64,000 nt of DNA from CAVTLG01 sp963802635 (GCA_963802635.1 CAWDJJ010000003.1:434001-498000), one strand, 5' to 3'; positions 7,626 through 17,310 are shown, numbered from the stretch's first letter. The notes: generated by a model from the letters alone, not told the origin. Program-made: numbers and translations.

Positions 7626-10022
7626 TTAGTTGCGCAGTGGCTTGCCTGTCGTCAAGATGGCTTGCATGCGCTCCTGCGTCTTCTCCATGCCGCTCAGGCT
7701 GAGGAAGGCTTCGCGCTCCAGGTCGAGCACATATTGTTCGGTGACTGGCGCAACGGGTGAGCAATCGCCACCGGTCAGAATGCGTGCCAGGTGCTTGCCA
7801 ATGACGGCATCATGCTCGCTTATCTTACCGACGAGCAGCAAATTATCCACTTGCTGCTCTAATACCAGTCGTCCGCCTGATCCCGGTAGCACTAACTGCT
7901 GTGGCTGTGCTGGTTGCCATTGTCCGGCAGCCTGTGCCTCGGCTAGCTTCAGAGCATCGGCTTTGGCATCGCGTAACAGCAGATCGCGGTTGACAGTGAT
8001 CGCGTCAGTTTTGCGCAGGAAGCGTAGCTCCTGGGCCTCTACTGCGCTGGTGGAGACGGTAGCTACAGCGATGATCTCAAATGCCTTGCGCGCAGCCACA
8101 AATTGTCCACCACCTTTGCTGACCTTCTCGACGCTGGCTCCCTGGCGTAACAGCAGTTCTTTGCAGCCTCCGCCTGCGGGTATCAGCCCAACACCCACCT
8201 CGACCAGCCCGACGTACGACTCTGCTAGCGCGCGCGTATGGTTGCAGTGCATAATGATTTCGCAGCCACCACCAAGTGCGCGTCCCGTTGGTGCCGCAAC
8301 GACCGGGATCGGGCTGTACTTGAGCAATTGGTGTGCCTGTTGCAAACCATTAATGACAGCTTCCAGCATCTTCCACTCGCCCTGCCTGGCTCCCATCAAC
8401 ACGAGGAACAAATTGGCTCCGGCTGAGAAATCGGCTGCCTCGTTGCCAACAACGATGGCACGGAATTGCTTTGCGCCTTCTTCTACGGCGTAATGCAGCA
8501 TTTCAATAATGCCTTCGTCGATAGAGTTCATCTTTGTGTGGAATTCCAGGCAAGCAACGCCATCACCCAGATCGATCAATGACGCCGAGCCGTTGTCACG
8601 TATAACACCTTGTCTGCCAGCACCAGCAACTCTGGCCGTTGCCAGGGAAATGACACCCTGGGTGGTCGGTATGGACTTGTAGGTATCGGTCGTGAAGTCG
8701 AAGTATTGCCGTTCACCGGCAGTGTCAATATAGAATGTGCCCTGCCCCTTCTTGATGACATGTTGGACTAGTTCTGGTAGCGGACGATCTTGCAGGACCT
8801 TTTGTAGAATAGTGGGATTGCGCAGCAGTAGATCCCAGATCTCGAAGCTGCCAAGCTCAAAATTGAAGCCCCAACGTAGCGCATCGTCGATGGCAACAAT
8901 GCTGTCGGCGATCTCCTGGGCGCGGTTGGCAGCATAAATAATGAAATCGGCGGTTGTTTCGCGGGCCAACTGGCTGGCTCGATCATCACCATCCAAGATC
9001 GTGAGGATGCGTTGATCTGTTTCATCGCTGTTGCGTGCCGCGCCAATAGAAGCAAAGCGATGTTTAGGCTGTGGCTCGTATTCTAGCGTGTTCAGATTTA
9101 ATTCAAGGATGCTAGACGTGCCGTCAGCGTTCTTGACGCGCTTGTAGAAGCCCTGAGCGCTCTTCTCGCCTAGCCAACCTCGGCTGATCATCTCACGTAC
9201 GACTCCCGGCAGGTAGAAGATCTCACGTTGCTCATCATTGGGAGCGTTGGCGCACAGATTGTTCGCCACGTGCGCGAGCGTGTCTAGTCCCGAGAGGTCG
9301 GTAGTGCGGAAAGCCGCCGATTTGGGACGCCCCATGTATGGTCCCAGGATGGTGTCTACCTCGCTGACACTGTAACCCTCAGCCAGCGCGCGTTGTAATG
9401 TGGACATAATGCCGTAGACACCGATGCGGTTGGCAATAAAGTTTGGCGTATCTTTGCAGATGACGATGCCCTTGCCCAACACCTCAGTACCGAATTGCTG
9501 CACAAATTGTAACAGTGCAGGATCGGTATCGACGTTGGGGATCAGTTCAAGCAGGCGCATATAGCGCACTGGATTGAAGAAATGGGTGATCAGGAAGTTG
9601 CGTCGGAATGCGGCGGTCCGTCCCTCAACGAGCTGGTGAGCAGGCAGTCCAGACGTGTTTGAGCTGATAATGGTGCCGGGCTTGAGCACCCTTTCGATCT
9701 TGCTATACAACGCGTGTTTGATGTCTGACCGCTCGACGATTGCCTCGATGATCCAGTCAACATCGGCGAGTGCTGACAGATCGTCCTCGATATTGCCGAT
9801 GCTGACCAGACTCGCTCCACGCTTGCTATAGAAGGACGCTGGTCGGGACTTGAGCATCTTCTCCAGACCTGTACGGGCGATGATATCACGGTCTTTTACG
9901 TTGCCGTCTGGCACAATATCGAGTAGCAGACTAGGTATGCCCACATTGGCGAAGTGTGCTGCGATGGCGGCTCCCATCACACCTGCGCCAATGACGGCAA
10001 CTTTGCGGACTTGATATGCCAT
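7626..10022 (-). CDS. fadN: 3-hydroxyacyl-CoA dehydrogenase / enoyl-CoA hydratase (FadN-like)
   Basis: A bifunctional beta-oxidation enzyme of about 798 residues. The N-terminal Rossmann domain has VAVIGAGVMGAAIAAHFANV and the dehydrogenase signature region (SSNTSGLPAHQLV; FLITHFFNPVRYM). The C-terminal half is the crotonase domain, with oxyanion-hole segments (GNEAADFSAGANL; GRALGGGCEIIMHCN). The order dehydrogenase-then-hydratase matches Bacillus FadN (YusL) rather than E. coli FadB. The longer frame starts at 10076, but the ATG at 10022 fits the family N-terminus. It lies two bases after the stop codon of fadA, so translation is probably coupled. Confidence 0.9.
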   Translation of the reverse strand: MAYQVRKVAVIGAGVMGAAIAAHFANVGIPSLLLDIVPDGNVKDRDIIARTGLEKMLKSRPASFYSKRGASLVSIGNIEDDLSALADVDWIIEAIVERSDIKHALYSKIERVLKPGTIISSNTSGLPAHQLVEGRTAAFRRNFLITHFFNPVRYMRLLELIPNVDTDPALLQFVQQFGTEVLGKGIVICKDTPNFIANRIGVYGIMSTLQRALAEGYSVSEVDTILGPYMGRPKSAAFRTTDLSGLDTLAHVANNLCANAPNDEQREIFYLPGVVREMISRGWLGEKSAQGFYKRVKNADGTSSILELNLNTLEYEPQPKHRFASIGAARNSDETDQRILTILDGDDRASQLARETTADFIIYAANRAQEIADSIVAIDDALRWGFNFELGSFEIWDLLLRNPTILQKVLQDRPLPELVQHVIKKGQGTFYIDTAGERQYFDFTTDTYKSIPTTQGVISLATARVAGAGRQGVIRDNGSASLIDLGDGVACLEFHTKMNSIDEGIIEMLHYAVEEGAKQFRAIVVGNEAADFSAGANLFLVLMGARQGEWKMLEAVINGLQQAHQLLKYSPIPVVAAPTGRALGGGCEIIMHCNHTRALAESYVGLVEVGVGLIPAGGGCKELLLRQGASVEKVSKGGGQFVAARKAFEIIAVATVSTSAVEAQELRFLRKTDAITVNRDLLLRDAKADALKLAEAQAAGQWQPAQPQQLVLPGSGGRLVLEQQVDNLLLVGKISEHDAVIGKHLARILTGGDCSPVAPVTEQYVLDLEREAFLSLSGMEKTQERMQAILTTGKPLRN

Positions 10023-10024
10023 AG

Positions 10025-11233
10025 TTATGCCATCCTCTCGATCAAGGTTGCTACGCCCTGGCCGCCGCCGACACACAGGGTTGCGATGCCTAGCGTCTTG
10101 TTTGCTGTCTGCAAGTCGTTAATCAAGGTAACGATCAGACGCGCGCCGCTACAACCCAGCGGATGACCCAGCGCAATAGCTCCACCATGTGGATTGAGTC
10201 GTTCCTCATCGATACCCATCTCATGGGCAACTGAGAGTGTCTGGGCCGCGAAGGCTTCGTTGATCTCAATGATATCGATGTCGCTAAGCTGTAGGCCAGA
10301 GCGCTGCAAGAGTTTGCGCATGGCAGGAGCTGGCCCGATCCCCATTACATCGGGTCGAACTCCCGCCACGGCCATAGTGCGTACCTTTGCCAGGGGCGTA
10401 ATGCCAAGATCACGGGCTCTCTCGGCGGACATCAAGACAACGGCTGAAGCGCCGTCGTTGAGCGGGCTAGCATTGCCAGCGGTGACTGTTCCACCTTTCG
10501 TGAAGGCGGGTTCCAGACTCGCGAGTTTTGCTAGCGAGGTGTCACGGCGAGGGCCTTCGTCGATCTCCATCACGCGACCATCAGGCAAAGGTACAGGGAT
10601 AATTTCTCGCTTGAATATGCCACGATCCGTGGCGGCCAGGGCGCGCTGGTGACTACGCAAGGCGAAAGCATCCTGCGCCTCGCGGCTGATGTGATACTCG
10701 CGCGCCACGTTTTCGGCTGTGAGACCCATCGGGATATAACTGGAGTAGCCATACTCCAGTTCGCATGGTGGGTAGGGAGATTGTGCTAATTTCGCGCTAT
10801 CTTTGGCGTCATGTGTGGCGACGAGACGCGGGTTGAAACTTGGATTAAAGCCTCCCATCGGCACTCGTGACATATTTTCGATGCCGCCTGCAATCACCAC
10901 TTCTCCCAGTCCCAACATGATATTCTGGGCTGCCATATTAACTGCCTGTAAGCTTGATGCACAGAAGCGATTGACGGTAACACCGCCGACGGTTTCTGGC
11001 AGTCCGGCTAAAGGCACAACGAGCCGCGCCAGGTTCATACCCTGCTCCCCTTCGGGAAAGGCGCAGCCAAGAATGAGATCCTCAATAAGCGCACGATCAA
11101 GCCGCGGTACGCGCTCAACTGCGGCTTTCACCACCAGAGCGGCAAGATCATCTGCGCGTACATCTTTGAGCACGCCCTTGTTAGCTCTTCCTATTGGAGT
11201 GCGTACGGCACTCACAATGACGGCTTCGGTCAT
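10025..11233 (-). CDS. fadA: Acetyl-CoA acyltransferase (thiolase, FadA-like)
   Basis: A 402-residue thiolase that performs the last step of beta-oxidation, cleaving 3-ketoacyl-CoA. The nucleophile Cys is in TVNRFCASSLQAVNMAAQ (near residue 88). Further signatures are INEAFAAQ, the His loop GGAIALGHPLGCSGAR and the second Cys loop CVGGGQG. The length is typical. Its stop codon is two bases from the fadN start. A 520-base gap separates it from fadE upstream, so fadA-fadN may have its own promoter. Confidence 0.93.
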   Translation of the reverse strand: MTEAVIVSAVRTPIGRANKGVLKDVRADDLAALVVKAAVERVPRLDRALIEDLILGCAFPEGEQGMNLARLVVPLAGLPETVGGVTVNRFCASSLQAVNMAAQNIMLGLGEVVIAGGIENMSRVPMGGFNPSFNPRLVATHDAKDSAKLAQSPYPPCELEYGYSSYIPMGLTAENVAREYHISREAQDAFALRSHQRALAATDRGIFKREIIPVPLPDGRVMEIDEGPRRDTSLAKLASLEPAFTKGGTVTAGNASPLNDGASAVVLMSAERARDLGITPLAKVRTMAVAGVRPDVMGIGPAPAMRKLLQRSGLQLSDIDIIEINEAFAAQTLSVAHEMGIDEERLNPHGGAIALGHPLGCSGARLIVTLINDLQTANKTLGIATLCVGGGQGVATLIERMA

Positions 11234-11291
11234 ATCGATGCTCCTTTTTTCTATTGTCTATGCACGTATCAGGTGTAATGCAGGCTCGCGT

Positions 11292-11342
11292 AGGGACAAT
11301 CCTTGCGATTGTCTGGCTCGGGCCGCCGCAAGGATTGTCCCT
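11292..11342. repeat. Inverted repeat upstream of fadA
   Basis: Perfect 16-base arms (11292-11307 and 11327-11342; AGGGACAATCCTTGCG and its complement) with a 19-base loop. It could be a terminator of a fadD-fadE transcript without a T run, or a small mobile hairpin. It lies about 60 bases before the fadA start. Confidence 0.7.
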
Positions 11343-11729
11343 TGGTGGCGCGATGTGAGTGGGGTCATTGGTGCGAGAGAAAATACTCTCAAATGCGTAT
11401 ATACATGCAAATGGTGTTTTGCTATACTACGTAGGTAGTACATTGACAACAGAATCATGTTTGCAGGTTCTAAAGTAAATCGCTCCTTTAGGTAAAAGCA
11501 TGAGCGTACCAAATCAAGAACTTCCAGGAAAGACACGCGTATAATCTCTGGAAACAGGGGCACTCTTCCCACCTCACGGTCGGATGTCTTTCTTGTCAAC
11601 ATATCGGTCGGTACCGTAGGGCATACGGGAACCGATAGGGAGCCATCCCTATGAACGCTTCTGGACATGTCGGCCACTACTTTCTGAGTATCACTACTCA
11701 TTGGGCAAGTCTCATGGTTGAAGGAAGAA

Positions 11730-11753
11730 TTCCCCCGTCTTTCAAGCGGGGAA
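11730..11753 (-). mobile_element. Hairpin resembling an IS200/IS605 element end
   Basis: TTCCCC...GGGGAA hairpin (on the minus strand CTTCCCCGCTTGAAAGACGG), just behind fadE. The form CCCCGC-TTGAAAGA-CGGGGG is typical of the subterminal hairpins of TnpB-type IS200/IS605 elements. No tnpA or tnpB is present, so this would be a relic end. A simple terminator of fadE is the alternative. Confidence 0.35.
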
Positions 11754-11756
11754 GTG

Positions 11757-13541
11757 TCAAAAAGGATAACCTTGCTTCTCGACGACAAGCGCGGCCACTT
11801 CGCGCTGAAGGGCAACGCCATTCAATGCGTAGTCTCCGACGTAGGAGCGTACACGTGCGAGCACTTTCTCAACACGATCTGCATCTATGTAGCTCATAAT
11901 CATTTGATCGAGGTTGCTGCGTATACGCGTGAAAGAAAGCCATGTAGCCAGTTGTGCTAGCTTATTATGCGTTGTGCTCTGCTCGCCACCGCGTCTGGCT
12001 ATCTTGATGGCACGAGCTAGTGCACTATCAATAGCGTAGAGTTCGATGAGCAGGTTGGCCTGATAGTCGATAAACTCTTGTTCGTTTTCGAGTTCTTGCA
12101 TATGCTTCAACGCGATCTGCATTGACGCATAGATCGTCGCATCCTTGGCGCGCTCCAATGCATTGACCGCTTCGCGCAGTTCAGCAGGGACACTGGCATC
12201 CGCGCGTTCAGGAACTTGCCCAGCTTTCATGTTGGCCTCGATCTCAGCATACTTCGACATGAGATCGACTTTGCCACCCAGCACGCGCTTGAAGAGCGTT
12301 CCGGCAGCAACCAGACGATTGATTTCGTTGGTACCCTCGAAGATACGTTGGATACGCGCGTCACGGTAGGCCTTCTCGATAGGATATTCGTGCATAAAGC
12401 CGTAACCACCGAAGATTTGCACACCTTCATCGACGACTTGCGCCAGTACTTCGCTGCCGTGTACTTTCGCTAGCGAAGCTTCGATAGCATACTCTTCGAT
12501 GGCTTTGAAGACGGTCTCTGTATCTTCGCCCGCGCTCAGTTGAGCCTGTGCGATGTTGGATGCGGTACGGAAGACCTCGCTCTCGGCTGCGTAGGTTTCA
12601 GCGGCCATCCGTGCCAGCTTTTTCTTGATCATGCCAAACTCGTGCAGGAACTTGCCGAATGATTTACGCTCGGTGGTATATGTTGCTGCCAGCCCTAACG
12701 CCGTGCGCGCTCCACCCACCGTGCCAGCTCCTAGCTTCAAGCGTCCAATATTCAGAATATTGAAAGCGATCTTGTAGCCTTTGTGCAGTTCTCCCAGCAC
12801 ATTCTCGATGGGCACCTGGGCATCTTCAAAATAGACCTGGCGTGTGGATGAACCCTTGATGCCCATTTTGTTTTCCTCAATACCAGTTGAGACGCCCGGC
12901 CAACTGGCCTCGACAATAAAGGCTGAAGGACGCTCGTTGCCAATACGAGCAAAGACGATCATCACATTAGCAAAGCCTGCATTCGAGATCCATTGTTTGG
13001 TGCCATTAAGAATGTAACGTTTGCCATCGGCGGAAAGCTCCGCGCGCGTGCTCAAATTCATGGCGTCAGAGCCAACTCCCGGCTCGGTCAGCGCATACGC
13101 CGAGATCCATTCGCCAGAGGCCAGTTTTGGAAGATACTGTTGTTTCTGCTTTTCAGTCCCGTAATAGACAATTGGCAGCGTACCGATAGTGGTATGTGCA
13201 CCAAACGCAACGCTGAAGGATGCTTCGCGTAATTCAGAGGCTACCAGCGCGCTGGTGAGCAAGCCTAATTCCGCACCGCCGTACTGCTCTGGCACATCAA
13301 TCATCAAGAGTCCCTGTTCGCCTGCCTTCCTGACCAGAGCAGGCATGACTCCTGGTTCCTGGCGATCAATGGCGTCTAGCTGAGGTAGTACTTCGCGCTG
13401 CACAAAGGTCGCGGCTGACTCTTCAATCCAACGCTGTTCTTCGTCCCGCTCCTCCAGGGTGAATATTTTATCAGCGCTCTCGCTGACTGGAGTTGTTAAA
13501 AATGCAGTTCCTTTTTCTGTGGGTTTGATGGTTGCCGACAT
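11757..13541 (-). CDS. fadE: Acyl-CoA dehydrogenase (FadE-like)
   Basis: About 594 residues, the length of Bacillus FadE (YusJ). It oxidises acyl-CoA to enoyl-CoA with FAD. The core acyl-CoA dehydrogenase fold runs from ~40 to 410. It has the FAD/substrate motif YALTEPGVGSDAM, the strand WISNAGFANVMIVFARIG and, near residue 400, the signature QIFGGYGFMHEYPIEKAYRD with R-IFEGTNEINR. The extra C-terminal ~180 helical residues are usual in this long subgroup. The first ATG (13550) sits directly on the ribosome binding site GAGGAGA; the second (13541) has proper spacing and is chosen. It follows fadD by 19 bases. Confidence 0.92.
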   Translation of the reverse strand: MSATIKPTEKGTAFLTTPVSESADKIFTLEERDEEQRWIEESAATFVQREVLPQLDAIDRQEPGVMPALVRKAGEQGLLMIDVPEQYGGAELGLLTSALVASELREASFSVAFGAHTTIGTLPIVYYGTEKQKQQYLPKLASGEWISAYALTEPGVGSDAMNLSTRAELSADGKRYILNGTKQWISNAGFANVMIVFARIGNERPSAFIVEASWPGVSTGIEENKMGIKGSSTRQVYFEDAQVPIENVLGELHKGYKIAFNILNIGRLKLGAGTVGGARTALGLAATYTTERKSFGKFLHEFGMIKKKLARMAAETYAAESEVFRTASNIAQAQLSAGEDTETVFKAIEEYAIEASLAKVHGSEVLAQVVDEGVQIFGGYGFMHEYPIEKAYRDARIQRIFEGTNEINRLVAAGTLFKRVLGGKVDLMSKYAEIEANMKAGQVPERADASVPAELREAVNALERAKDATIYASMQIALKHMQELENEQEFIDYQANLLIELYAIDSALARAIKIARRGGEQSTTHNKLAQLATWLSFTRIRSNLDQMIMSYIDADRVEKVLARVRSYVGDYALNGVALQREVAALVVEKQGYPF

Positions 13542-13560
13542 AGATACCATTCTCCTCTTG

Positions 13561-15333
13561 CTATACTGACTTCCGTAGTTCTCTTCGCAAAACTTTGCCT
13601 ATTGTTGACTTGGGTAAACTATCAAGGAACTTCAGCATTTTCGGAACTTTGTAAGCTGTGAGCTTTTGCTTACAAAAAGCCAGGATGTCTTCTCTGGTTT
13701 GCTCCGATGCTTCAAAGCCGGGTTTTAAAACGACAAAAGCGGCTACAGTTTCTCCACGATAGCTATCGGCGACAGCCGTCACTGCAGCTTCTGCGATAGC
13801 GGGATGAGTGAAAAGTACTTCTTCGACTTCACGTGGATAGACATTGAAGCCACTTGCGATGATCAGGTCCTTGGCACGCTCAAGGACAGAGAAATAGCCT
13901 TCCTCGTCCATCTTCCCAATATCGCCAGTACGCAACCAGCCATTCAGGAAGATAGCTCTGGTCTCCTCTTCGTTCTGCCAATAGCCGCTCATAATATTCG
14001 GTCCCTTGACCGCTATCTCCCCAATAGCTCCAGGCGGCAAGGGTTCACCCGTTTCGGGACTGATAATGGCGGCTTCAACTTCCGGTAGAGGCAGGCCAAT
14101 TGTGCCGTTGCGACATTCAGCGGTCAGCGGATTGCAATGGGTGACAGGTGCAGCTTCGCTCAATCCGTAGCCCTCGACGAGCTTGCCGTGCGAGAATGTC
14201 TCAAAGTCTGTTTGTACTTTGGCTGGCAGCGGCGCAGAACCGCTGATACAGTACTTGATCGATTGCAAATAATCCGTGCGCCTACCCGCTACACGCATAA
14301 TGGCAATATACATGGTTGGTATGCCAGGGAGCATGGTTGGATGGTAGTGGCGGATAGCATTTACTACTTCTTTCGCATTGAAGCGCGGTAGGAGGACCAT
14401 CGTAGCTGCGCTGAGTATTGAGAGGTTCATGCCAATCGTTAAACCATATGCGTGGAAAAATGGCGCGACACACAGTGTGATCTCCTGGCCTTTGCTGGCT
14501 TTGGGTACCCAGTAAAAGGCTTGCATCGCGTTTGCCAGCAGATTACGATGCGTCAACATCGCGCCTTTGGAAAATCCAGTCGTTCCACCGGTATACTGCA
14601 AGACCGCCAGATCGTCGCCACACGCAGCTACAGGCAGATTAAAAAGTTCGATACCGCCCTTTGTTGATGACTTGAGCATCGGCTGCATCAGGAGGACGGT
14701 TGGGTCCTTGATGAGATCTTTTGACTTGACGCCTGGCTCGGTTTTTTTGGCTCTGATCTGTGTCAGTGGATAAAGCGTGCGTTTCACTGGAGGCAAGAAG
14801 TCAGTAATGCTGGTAATAATGACATGCTCCAGGGCTGTCTGCTGGCGAACTTTCTCTACGACAGGGTAGAACATATCGAGCATGATCATCACTTTAGCAC
14901 CAGAATTCACTAGTTGATGCTGCATTTCTCGCTCGGTGTAGAGGGGATTCGTCGGAACTGCTACGGCCCCCACTTTGAGTACTGCAAAGAAGGCTATCGC
15001 GAATTGTGGAATGTTAGGCAACGCTATCGCTACGCGATCCCCCTTTTGTACACCCAAACGCTGTAGCTCGACGGCAAAACGATTCGTCAGGCGTGCAAGT
15101 TGGGCATAGGTAATGCGAGTACCATAATAGATAAATGCACAGGTATTAGGATACTGACTGCATGTAGTATCAAGCAACCAGGCCAATGGCTTGTCTGGGA
15201 TCGTGAAATGAGCAGGGACGCCCTCCTCGTAGTGACGTACCCAGGGAGGTAAAGGCGTTTCTTGTTCATGAGTGACCTGATCGGATAGATGCCGATCTTT
15301 TTGCTTGTCGTTTACTAACGATGGATCTGACAT
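13561..15333 (-). CDS. fadD: Long-chain fatty acid-CoA ligase (FadD-like)
   Basis: About 590 residues, AMP-forming acyl-CoA synthetase. The P-loop motif is YTGGTTGFSKGAMLTHRN, then the A5-type EGYGLSEAAPVTHCNP, the A7 segment GWLRTGDIGKMDEEGY, and the C-terminal catalytic Lys region (SLPKSTIGKVLRRELR). It activates fatty acids for beta-oxidation. The frame is open to 15363, but GGAGAGGAGC places the start at the ATG at 15333. It is the first gene of the fadD-fadE unit and is divergent from an MmyB-type regulator. Confidence 0.93.
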   Translation of the reverse strand: MSDPSLVNDKQKDRHLSDQVTHEQETPLPPWVRHYEEGVPAHFTIPDKPLAWLLDTTCSQYPNTCAFIYYGTRITYAQLARLTNRFAVELQRLGVQKGDRVAIALPNIPQFAIAFFAVLKVGAVAVPTNPLYTEREMQHQLVNSGAKVMIMLDMFYPVVEKVRQQTALEHVIITSITDFLPPVKRTLYPLTQIRAKKTEPGVKSKDLIKDPTVLLMQPMLKSSTKGGIELFNLPVAACGDDLAVLQYTGGTTGFSKGAMLTHRNLLANAMQAFYWVPKASKGQEITLCVAPFFHAYGLTIGMNLSILSAATMVLLPRFNAKEVVNAIRHYHPTMLPGIPTMYIAIMRVAGRRTDYLQSIKYCISGSAPLPAKVQTDFETFSHGKLVEGYGLSEAAPVTHCNPLTAECRNGTIGLPLPEVEAAIISPETGEPLPPGAIGEIAVKGPNIMSGYWQNEEETRAIFLNGWLRTGDIGKMDEEGYFSVLERAKDLIIASGFNVYPREVEEVLFTHPAIAEAAVTAVADSYRGETVAAFVVLKPGFEASEQTREDILAFCKQKLTAYKVPKMLKFLDSLPKSTIGKVLRRELRKSV

Positions 15334-15525
15334 CTGAAAACAGCTCCTCTCCAATAGGGGCATCCCTAGTAGGAAACACGAGCGACAGCCATGCCGCTAC
15401 CATAAGCATACAATCTATGGTTTTAATTATAGAGTACCCTGAAGCAGATGAACATGTTGCCAGCTAACATTTTTTGCGTCATAATGAGCAGATAGCTAAC
15501 AATACATTGAAGTAGGTGCTTACTA
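15334..15525. promoter_or_regulatory. Divergent control region between fadD and the MmyB-type regulator
   Basis: For the regulator, TTGCCA (15457-15462), a 16-base spacer and CATAAT (15479-15484) form a candidate promoter. For fadD, TATAAT occurs on the minus strand (15426-15431) without a clear -35. Two direct repeats AGCTAACA (15462-15469 and 15494-15501), 32 bases apart (about three helical turns), and the palindrome AACATGTT (15451-15458) overlap the regulator promoter and are candidate operators. Confidence 0.45.
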
Positions 15526-16320
15526 ATGTCTGATAACCCATCTGATTTTGCACAACTGGTGACGCACTACCGGCAGCAACGAGGCATGTCGCAAGGGCAG
15601 CTAGCACACGCTACACGCTTGTCACGTACCTATGTTTATCACCTGGAAACGGGACAACGCGCGAATCCATCTCTGCACGTGGTACAGAATATTGTGCGCG
15701 CCCTGGATCTGCAAAACGAGCAGCAGCAGCGTCTCTATAATGCATACAGCAATCTCACTGGTCAACTAATCGATTATGAGCAAATCGAAAGCACACTATT
15801 GGATCTGGGTGAACTTGCTGGTTTGCTGGTGCATAATACTTCCTATCCTGCGCACTCGCTGGATAAGTTGTGGTATCTGCATTCCTGGAATAATGCTGCC
15901 ATCCGGCTCTTTGAGGTGCAGGAGGTAGTCACGCTGGGCAAGAAATGGCATCTGCTGGAGCTGGTCTTTGCTCCACAGATGCAGCGGCGTATTCATGGCT
16001 GGGAGAATCTGGTGCGACGGCTGATGAGCGACTTCCAGTACAATACACGCACTCTCACCCATCTGGCGGAATATAAAGAGCTGTGGAAGAACTTACGTTT
16101 GCTGCCTGAGTTCCGGCGTATCGCTTCCAGCGTCTATCCCCGAGGAAAGCCCGCAGCATCTTTTGTCTTCCAGGTGCAAAGTAGCGAACTGGGACGTCTG
16201 AACTTGCGTACGGCTACAACAGTCTTCACCGGTCTTTCCAACTATTCACTGGTCAGTTATGTGCCTGGCGACCAGCAAACGCTGGCGATTTATCGTTCGC
16301 ATGGTTGGCAGACACGCTAG
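15526..16320 (+). CDS. XRE-family regulator with MmyB-like ligand-binding domain
   Basis: A 264-residue regulator. The N-terminal Cro/C1 helix-turn-helix covers residues 5-65 (YRQQRGMSQGQLAHATRLSR, then TYVYHLETGQRANPS). The rest fits the MmyB-like PAS-type domain: NNAAIRLFEVQEV near the middle, then a helical segment with NLVRRLMSDFQYNTR and a final strand region SYVPGDQQTLAIYRSHGW. A regulator of this family from Chloroflexus aurantiacus is known with a bound fatty acid. Because this gene is divergent from fadD, a fatty-acid or acyl-CoA sensor of beta-oxidation is a natural inference. AAGTAGGTG lies before the ATG. Confidence 0.8.
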   Translation: MSDNPSDFAQLVTHYRQQRGMSQGQLAHATRLSRTYVYHLETGQRANPSLHVVQNIVRALDLQNEQQQRLYNAYSNLTGQLIDYEQIESTLLDLGELAGLLVHNTSYPAHSLDKLWYLHSWNNAAIRLFEVQEVVTLGKKWHLLELVFAPQMQRRIHGWENLVRRLMSDFQYNTRTLTHLAEYKELWKNLRLLPEFRRIASSVYPRGKPAASFVFQVQSSELGRLNLRTATTVFTGLSNYSLVSYVPGDQQTLAIYRSHGWQTR

Positions 16321-16357
16321 AAAGCGGCGGAAGCACTGCAATATGTATAGGGGCGCA

Positions 16358-16972
16358 TCAACTCTGGATGCGCCCCTCCAGGCGGGCGATGGCACGCTCG
16401 GTAACATCTAAATCCGCCTTGAGTTCTGCACGCTTGTACTCGCCCACGAGCAGTTGATATTCCAGCAGGCGCGGTCGTCGCGTTGTACGTGTTCCGTATT
16501 CTTGCTGTGCGGATTCCATATGAGCGAGTTGTTTTTGCAGGCTACCATGGTGTTCACGCAGATGCTTGAGTGCCACTTCGTCGTCAGTCTCTCCACAGAA
16601 AAAAAGCTTGGTAAGAAACTCGTCCTTCGTAAAGCGCTCGGGGACCTCTTCTTGCAACCAGCGTTGCAGATCCATCCGGCCTGCCTCTGTCAATCGGTAG
16701 ACCTTGCGGTTAGGGCGTGAAGTTTGCACAATGATCTCAGCATCAACCAGCCCCGCTTTGTGCAAATTTTTCAGCGTCGTGTAAATCTGGCTATTGCCCG
16801 CATTCCAGTAGCTGGCTATTGCGTAATCAAAGGTGCGCTTAATGTCATAGCCACTCATTGGATGTGTCCAGAGGAGTCCCAGGATGAGGTAACGTAGCGT
16901 ATTACGCGTGGAGGGATCGCGGCTATCCTCTCCATCCACTGGCGTATCAAGTTGTCTCTGCATAATCAACAT
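16358..16972 (-). CDS. PadR-family transcriptional regulator
   Basis: About 204 residues. The N-terminal winged helix (RYLILGLLWTHPMSGYDIKR ... IYTTLKNLHKAGLVDAEIIV, then NRKVYRLTEAGR) is the classic PadR pattern. The C-terminal part is the helical dimerisation domain (Vir_act_alpha_C type) with a long coiled coil. The start is 16972 or 16963 (two in-frame ATGs, the second better spaced from AGAGA). No obvious target lies next to it. PadR proteins usually repress stress or efflux genes; the ligand is unknown. Confidence 0.88.
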   Translation of the reverse strand: MLIMQRQLDTPVDGEDSRDPSTRNTLRYLILGLLWTHPMSGYDIKRTFDYAIASYWNAGNSQIYTTLKNLHKAGLVDAEIIVQTSRPNRKVYRLTEAGRMDLQRWLQEEVPERFTKDEFLTKLFFCGETDDEVALKHLREHHGSLQKQLAHMESAQQEYGTRTTRRPRLLEYQLLVGEYKRAELKADLDVTERAIARLEGRIQS

Positions 16973-17076
16973 TCTCTAAGCATGTATTTGGGAAAAGTGC
17001 CATGTTATCTGCATATGGATGCTTTGTTTGCTATGTTACTACCTTTCTAGATATGACGCAATGGATAGCTAGCTTC

Positions 17077-17310
17077 TCAATGTCCAAGTTGGCGTATGCG
17101 CTCGGGACGCCGCACAATGTAGTAAATGAGCGCACCAACGAAATGCACAAAAATGATGACGAGCAACCATATGATTTTATCATTGCCACCAGAAGGCTCG
17201 TTTACGGCGCAGTCCACGATAGCCCAGATCCAGAAAATGCTACTTATAATCGCAATAAGTGTGATACCACAGAAAAAAAGTGGTAATAGACTAAATACTG
17301 CTATTCCCAT
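17077..17310 (-). CDS. Small membrane protein with PLDc_N-type domain
   Basis: 77 residues with two membrane helices (about 4-27 and 45-65). The sequence IFWIWAIVDCAVNEPSGGND followed by KIIWLLVIIFVHFVGALIYY and a final RRPERIR matches the short PLDc_N (phospholipase D nuclease N-terminal) membrane module, which occurs alone in many small proteins. The start at 17310 follows AAGGAGTTTGTAC; the frame is open further, but without a ribosome binding site. Function unknown. Confidence 0.75.
   Translation of the reverse strand: MGIAVFSLLPLFFCGITLIAIISSIFWIWAIVDCAVNEPSGGNDKIIWLLVIIFVHFVGALIYYIVRRPERIRQLGH

Noticed and set aside
7630..8493. Long plus-strand reading frame opposite fadN
   Set aside because: It is the antisense shadow of the FadN gene; the composition (Ser/Arg/Pro rich) is typical of a reversed coding strand and no family pattern is present.
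11258..11821. 187-codon minus-strand frame in the fadE-fadA gap
   Set aside because: It overlaps the end of fadE, contains the 16-base inverted repeat and an IS-like hairpin, and has no family pattern. I treat the gap as non-coding.
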